A stretch of DNA of 64,000 nt, taken from Bos javanicus (Eukaryota; Chordata; Mammalia; Artiodactyla; Bovidae). Shown here one piece after another: positions 58,331 through 64,000 of the stretch (its first letter is position 1; every line of letters begins with the position of its first letter). Location of the stretch: positions 7,130,001-7,194,000 of the forward strand of contig NC_083870.1 of NCBI RefSeq assembly GCF_032452875.1, written 5' to 3'. The notes under the pieces are model-generated. The model saw nothing but the letters and a program-made list of their open reading frames with translations, was not told the DNA's origin and did no database searches. The position numbers and the translations under genes are program-made.

Positions 58331-58569
58331 AACTCTTGATTGTTCACTAAGTTAAACAAGCTACATGGGGTGCTTGATTTCCCAAGAAACCCCCAAGTAT
58401 CAGAGAACAGGTTTATCAATCCCTAAGAGAGAATACATTTCATTCACCTTAAAATCTAGTTTTTTGGCATCCTCCAAAATGTCCTGAATTGTGATCTATG
58501 AGTTTGAAATGATAACAGCAAAACCAAGAAGGCAACTAAATGAATGTGCTTGTTTTGAGAGGTGTACAG

Positions 58570-58775
58570 TACTGAGTGGAGCAGCAGATACAAAGGACAG
58601 ACGCTCAGGAGACAGGCAGTTCGCCGACCTACTAATTATGTGATCATGGAAAACTTCTAATGTCTCTGAAGCTCAGTATCTTCATCTTAAGAATGGGAAT
58701 GACAGATTCTACCACTCATAGCTGTTAAGACTGAGGAACACATACATCAAACCTCACCCGACTCTAGATTTAAAG
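58570..58775 (+). repeat. MIR SINE
   Basis: CTACTAATTATGTGATCATG, GAAGCTCAGTATCTTCATCT and TAAGAATGGGAATGACAG follow MIR order. Confidence 0.65.
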
Positions 58776-60224
58776 GTAGGAACTACTGCTTGTACCAGTT
58801 ATCAATTTCTTGCCCTTTCAACACATGCTCTGTGATAATGGGCAGAATTCCTTTATGTATTCACTCCTTTACCCTGAGCAGGCTGTTTGAATTTCTCTGT
58901 ACAATGGAAGGACACTGCAGGAGGAATGGGCTTCTCTTGCTGGTGGTCTGTCCCAGCCACAAGCCCAGAATATAGCTCTTCAGTGAGCTCAGGTTCCCAT
59001 TGTGGCTGGCTGAGTCCCACCCACCCATGAAGGTCCTGACCATGCCAAGCCCCCATCCACAACGACACCCCTACTCCCTCTGTGCGCCCACCTACCAGGT
59101 GCACTTCTCATGCACCCGGCCCCTGAGGATTGCTTCCTATTTTCCCAGCAACTGGGGACAAGCTCTGGCAGAGGCAACCCCGTGAGCCTCTCTGCCATTC
59201 AGATGGTACGCCACATCCTGCACCACAAAATGTGAGTACAAATACTCTCCTTCAGCCCTAGAGGACTCTTAGAATTGCTCTTTGCATCTTGAAGGTCCTA
59301 TTTTGTTATAGCTTAGTAATTCTTCATAATCCTTCTCCTATTTAAAACACTGTGTGAGACCTGTCTCCCAGTTAGACCCAGACAAAATGCTGCTTTCCTC
59401 AGGGCCTTGCACGACGACCAGCAACACACATCAGCTCTCCACGCATTCTCTCTTCCCGCCCCAGTTAGCCTTGAATAATTTACCTGGCTTGCTCAAAATC
59501 AGAGCACAGCTCCATGTGGAGGGTCAAAACTAGAATGCACTTCCTCTAACTTCTAATCATCTCACCAACTGCTTGCATGTTAATTAATGCCATTTCTGGG
59601 GAATGACTAGAAACTCTTTGGGGATGGGGGACATACCTGGCTTGATCCTTTATACTCAAAACTGGAGAATTACTTCCAGTCTGGCTCCTGAAAACTTCAG
59701 GTTTGATTAATTTACTTCCTCTGATTTAAAATATATATATTTTTTTACATGTTTGACAATCTGATCCCTAATATGACGAACATAAATGTCCTAGAGACTT
59801 TTAAAATCAAATATGTAAATTCTGTCAGTGCCCAATAAATCTTAAAAGGCAGAAGACATCAAGGCAGGGAAAACAGATTCAAAAGCACAGTGACTTCCAT
59901 AACAGTATAGCCACTCCAGTGCCATTTTTAAGCATTCTTTTCTAATGAGTATGCCCTTTAAATCAGAAAAGGTAAAATAGGCATATTACCTAAAGAAGTG
60001 AAAATAGAGGAAAAATAAAAACATGAAATCTTCATTTTCCAGGCTTCCCCATTTTATTCAACAGTCTTATCAATGACTTGGATGAAAATATTAAAATTTC
60101 ACTTAACAGAAAATGAAGAGGGACAGTTAACCCATTCAGCAAGGCTACAACTATGTATCTCAGCATTCCCTTCCCTGCAGAACCACAGTTGAGGACTGCT
60201 CACAACAGAAATTTGTGGGGCTTT
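58776..60224. other. Intron sequence, no recognised feature
   Basis: Open frames at 58790-59198 occur on both strands and resemble nothing known. Confidence 0.45.
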
Positions 60225-60235
60225 AGGAGGCTGAG

Positions 60236-60501
60236 CAATGGCACCCCACTCCAGTACTCTTGCCTGGAAGATCCCATGGATGGAGGAGCCTGGTAGGCTG
60301 CAGTCCATGGGGTCGCTGGGAGTCCAGCACGACTGAGCGACTTCACTTTCACTTTTCACTTTCATACACTGGAGAAGGAAATGGCAACCCACTCCAGTGT
60401 TCTTGCCTGGAGAATCCCAGGGACGGGGAGCCTGGTGGGCTGCCGTCTATGGGGTCACACAGGGTCAGACACAACTGAAGCGACTTAGCAGCGGCAGCAG
60501 C
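60236..60501 (+). mobile_element. BOV-A2 SINE
   Basis: Forward copy lacking the first few bases of the left monomer. AGGAGGCTGAG at 60225-60235 and 60502-60512 is a perfect 11-bp target-site duplication. Confidence 0.95.
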
Positions 60502-60901
60502 AGGAGGCTGAGACGAAGTAGCAATAATGCTCTGAATGTCATTATGCATTCGAGGCAGGAAAGGATGAACATGGAGGTACTAGTGAGCTGTGATTTGCCC
60601 TCACTCTTCAGTGCCCCGTATCTGGCTCTCCTTCATAACTACCAGCCCTGCAGAACCACAGTGAACTGAGGACTGCCATCAGGAGCTGCAACTGCAGACT
60701 CAAAGGCAGCAGCCATCAAGGGCCAATAGGCTCCCACAGACATCCATGCCTGTCCCTGTCACGATTCCACTCTAGCATACGAAAGCTCCTAGCATCCTGC
60801 ATGCTCTGACTTCTAACCCACACCAGGACTGGCTCATGACCGCCTTGGTCCTTTTCGGACCTTTTACTTCCCGGCTCCTGCCATTATTGTGTAGGTCTAA
60901 A

Positions 60902-61036
60902 ATGTTAGTCGCTCAGTCGTGTCTAACTCTTTGAGACCCTAAGGACTGTAGCCTGCAAGCCTCCTCTGTCCATGGATTCTCCAGGCAAGAATACTGGAAT
61001 AGGTTGCCATTTCCTTCTCCAGGGGATCTTCCTGAC
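60902..61036 (-). mobile_element. Bov-tA 3' part
   Basis: Reverse copy from ATGTTAGTCGCTCAGTCG to GGGGATCTTCCTGACCC. The head is missing. Confidence 0.85.
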
Positions 61037-61737
61037 CCTAAATCCTATAACAAATCTGTCATGCCATCAGTCATAGTTACCTGCTTCCAGGATTCACAAG
61101 TATCCAAAAGTTCTAAATAATAGGTTCAAATGAAATGCATCTAATTTAACAATAGTGTATATAAAGTTATGTACTTAGGCTAAAAAATAAAGCAGAAAAC
61201 TTCAGAAATAAAGAAAGGGTAAAAAAAATCTTGATTGAAAGCAATTACTGTGAATATCCTAAGGATTCTGAACAATTAAATCCACCACAATGTATGACTT
61301 AACACAGTTTGTTTAACACATGAATAAAACATATTATGATCTAATTCTTAAAAAACAAATGCAAAACTCTATATCATGAGGATAAAACTGTGTCTCTAAA
61401 TTTATACTAAGATAGCATCTGGAACATTATATTAAATTCTGACATATTTTATGAAGAAATATGATGTTTTGAAATTAGGAAGTCTGGAAAAAATGTAATG
61501 AAGAATGGCTTCAGAAACTTTAGGGAAATAAGATCAATATATGTGTGGCTCCAGAGAAGAGAGCTAGGATAAATGGACAAAAATTACATAAACAAAGACA
61601 TTTGCCTTCACTGAATGAAGAATGCCATAATAACAAATACTTTAGAGAAATAGAGGCATCCTGGAACGGAGGGGAAATGAACCAGATGTTCACCACAGTA
61701 CTTTAACCTCTTAAAGCTCATGACTGTAAAAGTTACA
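61037..61737. other. AT-rich intron sequence
   Basis: No feature could be named. Confidence 0.45.
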
Positions 61738-61975
61738 TGGGGTTCAAGGAGAGGGAGTAGGGAATAGGGAGTTTGTAACTAATGGGTGCAAAGTTTAGAG
61801 TTATGAAAACATCTTGGAAGCAGATAGCTGATTGCACAACACAGTCAGTGTAGTGAAGGCCACTTGTTTGTATACCTAAAAGTGGACAGAATGGCAAACT
61901 TTATGTTTATATATATATACACACACATATAGACACACACATATATATATTTCATCACAATTTAAAAAATGATTC
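61738..61975 (+). repeat. Old L1 3' end with TA/CA microsatellite
   Basis: GGGAATAGGGAGTTTGTAAC, GATTGCACAACACAGTCAGT and GGCAAACTTTATGTT follow an old L1 3' UTR. Compound (TA)n(CA)n tracts lie at 61909-61951. Confidence 0.7.
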
Positions 61976-62694
61976 TATTATTCTATGTGAGGGAGGCGAA
62001 AGATTTAATCTGAAACTCTGACTTAATAAAAAACAAAAACTCCATTACTTCATTATTACTTTTCATTACTGCAAAGTCATTTCTTTTAACTAGGAAGAGT
62101 ACATTTTTACCATAAAGGAGTTTTCCTAACGTGAATGCTATGGTAATCAAAGGCATAGCAATTGTGTATTCCTCAACAATGCTACTGAATCCAACCAGAG
62201 TGGTTCCTTAAGGGCAGGAAAATAATTATACCCAAGAAAAAGCTCATTTGTAAATGTTACTATATATTATCATGATAATAAATGTTCTTATTGATGACAA
62301 AAAGGGACACACACAGTTTAGAAAAATGTCCTCTTTCATCTACCCACAGCACATAGATATATACACACATGTACAGAGATGAAAACATAATTTAATACAT
62401 GAGGGAAAAAACATAGGAGGGGGAAAAATAACTAGCAAACTGGAATAGCATTAAGAAAACTCCATTCTTTTGTTCATAAACACAGGCTGCTAAATTTTGA
62501 TACATCAGCAAGATATCCACAAGACATCTACAACCAAAAAGTCTGCTGTATGGAGCGTTTTTTTTTTTTTTTAAGGTGGGGGTTGGTCAAAGAAAAATTC
62601 ACTTTAAGATTTCTTTGATGTCTTCTACTCCCCACCAAAACCCATTTTTCTTCCTAAAAAATGAATGGAAAAAGATATACCATACTAACACTAA
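61976..62694. other. AT-rich intron sequence
   Basis: A T-run lies at 62559-62572. Nothing else named. Confidence 0.45.
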
Positions 62695-63545
62695 TTGGGA
62701 AGAAATCTTTGAAAAAGAACAAAGTTGGAAGACTAAGACTATCTGAGTTCAATCATTGTTAAGCTACAGCAATCAAGACACTCTGGTACTCGTATCAAGA
62801 CAGGCACTTAGATAAATGGAACAGATTAAAGAGTTCTGAAATAAACCACACAGATACGGATAACTGATTTTCAACAAAGGTACTTCAGTGGAGAAAGAAC
62901 AATCTCTTAAACAAATGAGCCTGGAACAACTGGACATTCATTTGCAGAGCAAAAACAAAACAAAACCGCCCCCAAATTACTTTTGATATATTCTTCACAT
63001 CACTTAAAAATTGATTCAAAATAGATCATATACCTAAACATAAAGTCTAAAATTATAACGCTTCCAGAAGAGAACACAGAAGAAAATCTTTGTGACCTTG
63101 AGTTAGCAAAGATTTTTTACAAATGACATCAAAAAGCACAAATGATATAATATGAACTTCTTCAAAAGGCACTACTGACATAAATACAACCCAGACTTGA
63201 ATAAAATATTTGCAAATCATATATCCGATAAAGGACATGTATCCAAAACTTATCAGGAACCCTCAAAATTCATTAAAAAGAAAGCAAAATACCTAAATTA
63301 AAAATGGGCTAAAAGACTGGAACAGATGCTTCACAAAAGATATACAAATGGCACATGTGATGAAAAGATGCTCAACATTGTTGCTCACTAGGAAAATGCA
63401 AATTAAAACCACAATGAGACACTACATTACGCCAATATGCAGGGCTAAACCAACCGATGATACTAGATGCGGGCAGAGATGTGAAGGAACTAATGGTACA
63501 ATCGCTTTAGAAATAAGTTTGGCCGTTTCATAAAAAGTTCAACAG
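62695..63545 (+). repeat. Old L1, 3' end of ORF2 (dead)
   Basis: Follows the L1 ORF2 3' region: CTACAGCAATCAAGACACTC, CTGATTTTCAACAAAGGTAC, AAAATGGGCTAAAAGACTGG, AAGATGCTCAACATTGTTGC and GCAAATTAAAACCACAATGA. No long frame remains. Confidence 0.85.
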
Positions 63546-63992
63546 GGACTTCTCTGGCGGTGCAGTGGTTAAGACTCTATGCTTCCACTGCGGGGGGGCG
63601 CAGGTTCTATTTCTGGTAGGGGAACTAACATCCTGGAGAAGGAAATGGAGACCCACTCCAGTACTCTTGCCTGGAAAATCCCATGGACAGAGGAGCCTGG
63701 TAGGCTACAGTCCATGGGGTCGAGAAAAGTCGGACACGACTGAGCAACTTCACTTTCACTTTTCACTTTCATGCACTGGAGAAGGAAATGGCAACCCACT
63801 CCAGTGTTCTTGCCTGGAGAATCCCAGGGATGGGAGAGACTGGTGGGCTACCATCTATGGGGTCGCACAGGGTCAGACACATCTGAAGCAACTTAGCAGC
63901 AGGAGCAGCAGCAGCAGCAACTAAGATCCTGCACGCCCCCACAACACAGCCAGTAAATAAATAAAGAATGGTGCAGCCAAAAAAAAAAGAGA
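63546..63992 (+). mobile_element. CHR-type SINE split by BOV-A2
   Basis: The head is at 63546-63622 (GACTTCTCTGGCGGTGCAG, GCGCAGGTTCTATTTCTGG). The 3' part is at 63932-63992 (CACAACACAGCCAGTAAATA and an A tail). Confidence 0.88.
63636..63918 (+). mobile_element. BOV-A2 SINE nested in CHR
   Basis: Two-monomer forward copy with an AGC-rich tail. AACTAACATCCTG at 63623-63635 and AACTAAGATCCTG at 63919-63931 are a 13-bp target-site duplication with one mismatch. Confidence 0.95.
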
Positions 63993-64000
63993 CATATCTT

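Overview
The window is ruminant (bovid-type) nuclear DNA. It is packed with the tRNA-derived SINEs Bov-tA and BOV-A2, with LINE RTE-BovB, and with CHR-type SINEs shared by ruminants and cetaceans. These sit over older mammalian layers (MIR, L2, L1, MaLR LTR, Tigger DNA transposons). Cattle, sheep and goat cannot be told apart by eye.

Only one host gene is supported: NOS1AP (CAPON), the nitric oxide synthase 1 adaptor protein, on the minus strand. Two consecutive internal coding exons are visible. The upstream one is at 32228-32336 and the downstream one at 19574-19715, joined by a 12.5 kb intron. Together they encode the C-terminal part of the PTB (phosphotyrosine-binding/PID) domain and the start of the polar linker after it. 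No other exon of the gene was recognised, so almost all of the window reads as intron sequence of this very large gene.

Layout by region. 1-1375: 5' part of a BovB in minus orientation that runs off the left edge. 1.4-5.3 kb: Bov-tA copies, a short Tigger-type element with both terminal inverted repeats, and L1 3' ends. 5.35-7.79 kb: a decayed Tigger1 transposon whose 3' coding region has expanded into a seven-copy, 64/65-bp tandem array. 11.3-14.8 kb: two plus-strand BovB copies, one with an almost open reverse transcriptase frame. 16.7-20.7 kb: BovB 3' ends around the downstream exon. 20.7-32 kb: mostly low-repeat intron with Bov-tA, a CHR SINE inside a MIR, and a class I ERV solo LTR about 1.7 kb from the upstream exon. 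33-44 kb: L2, MIR, an MLT1-like LTR, a head-to-head BovB pair and a relic of an ancient non-LTR reverse transcriptase. 45-64 kb: five BOV-A2 copies, two young-looking BovB copies with clean target-site duplications, a palindromic TG/TA/CA microsatellite, and old L1 sequence.

Nearly all other open reading frames are pieces of BovB, the SINEs or Tigger1, or chance openings. I see no operon, CRISPR array, RNA gene or convincing new coding system. The most informative signals are the two NOS1AP exons, the higher-order minisatellite inside Tigger1, the inverted BovB pair, the ancient reverse transcriptase relic, and the nested insertions whose target-site duplications give a relative order of events.
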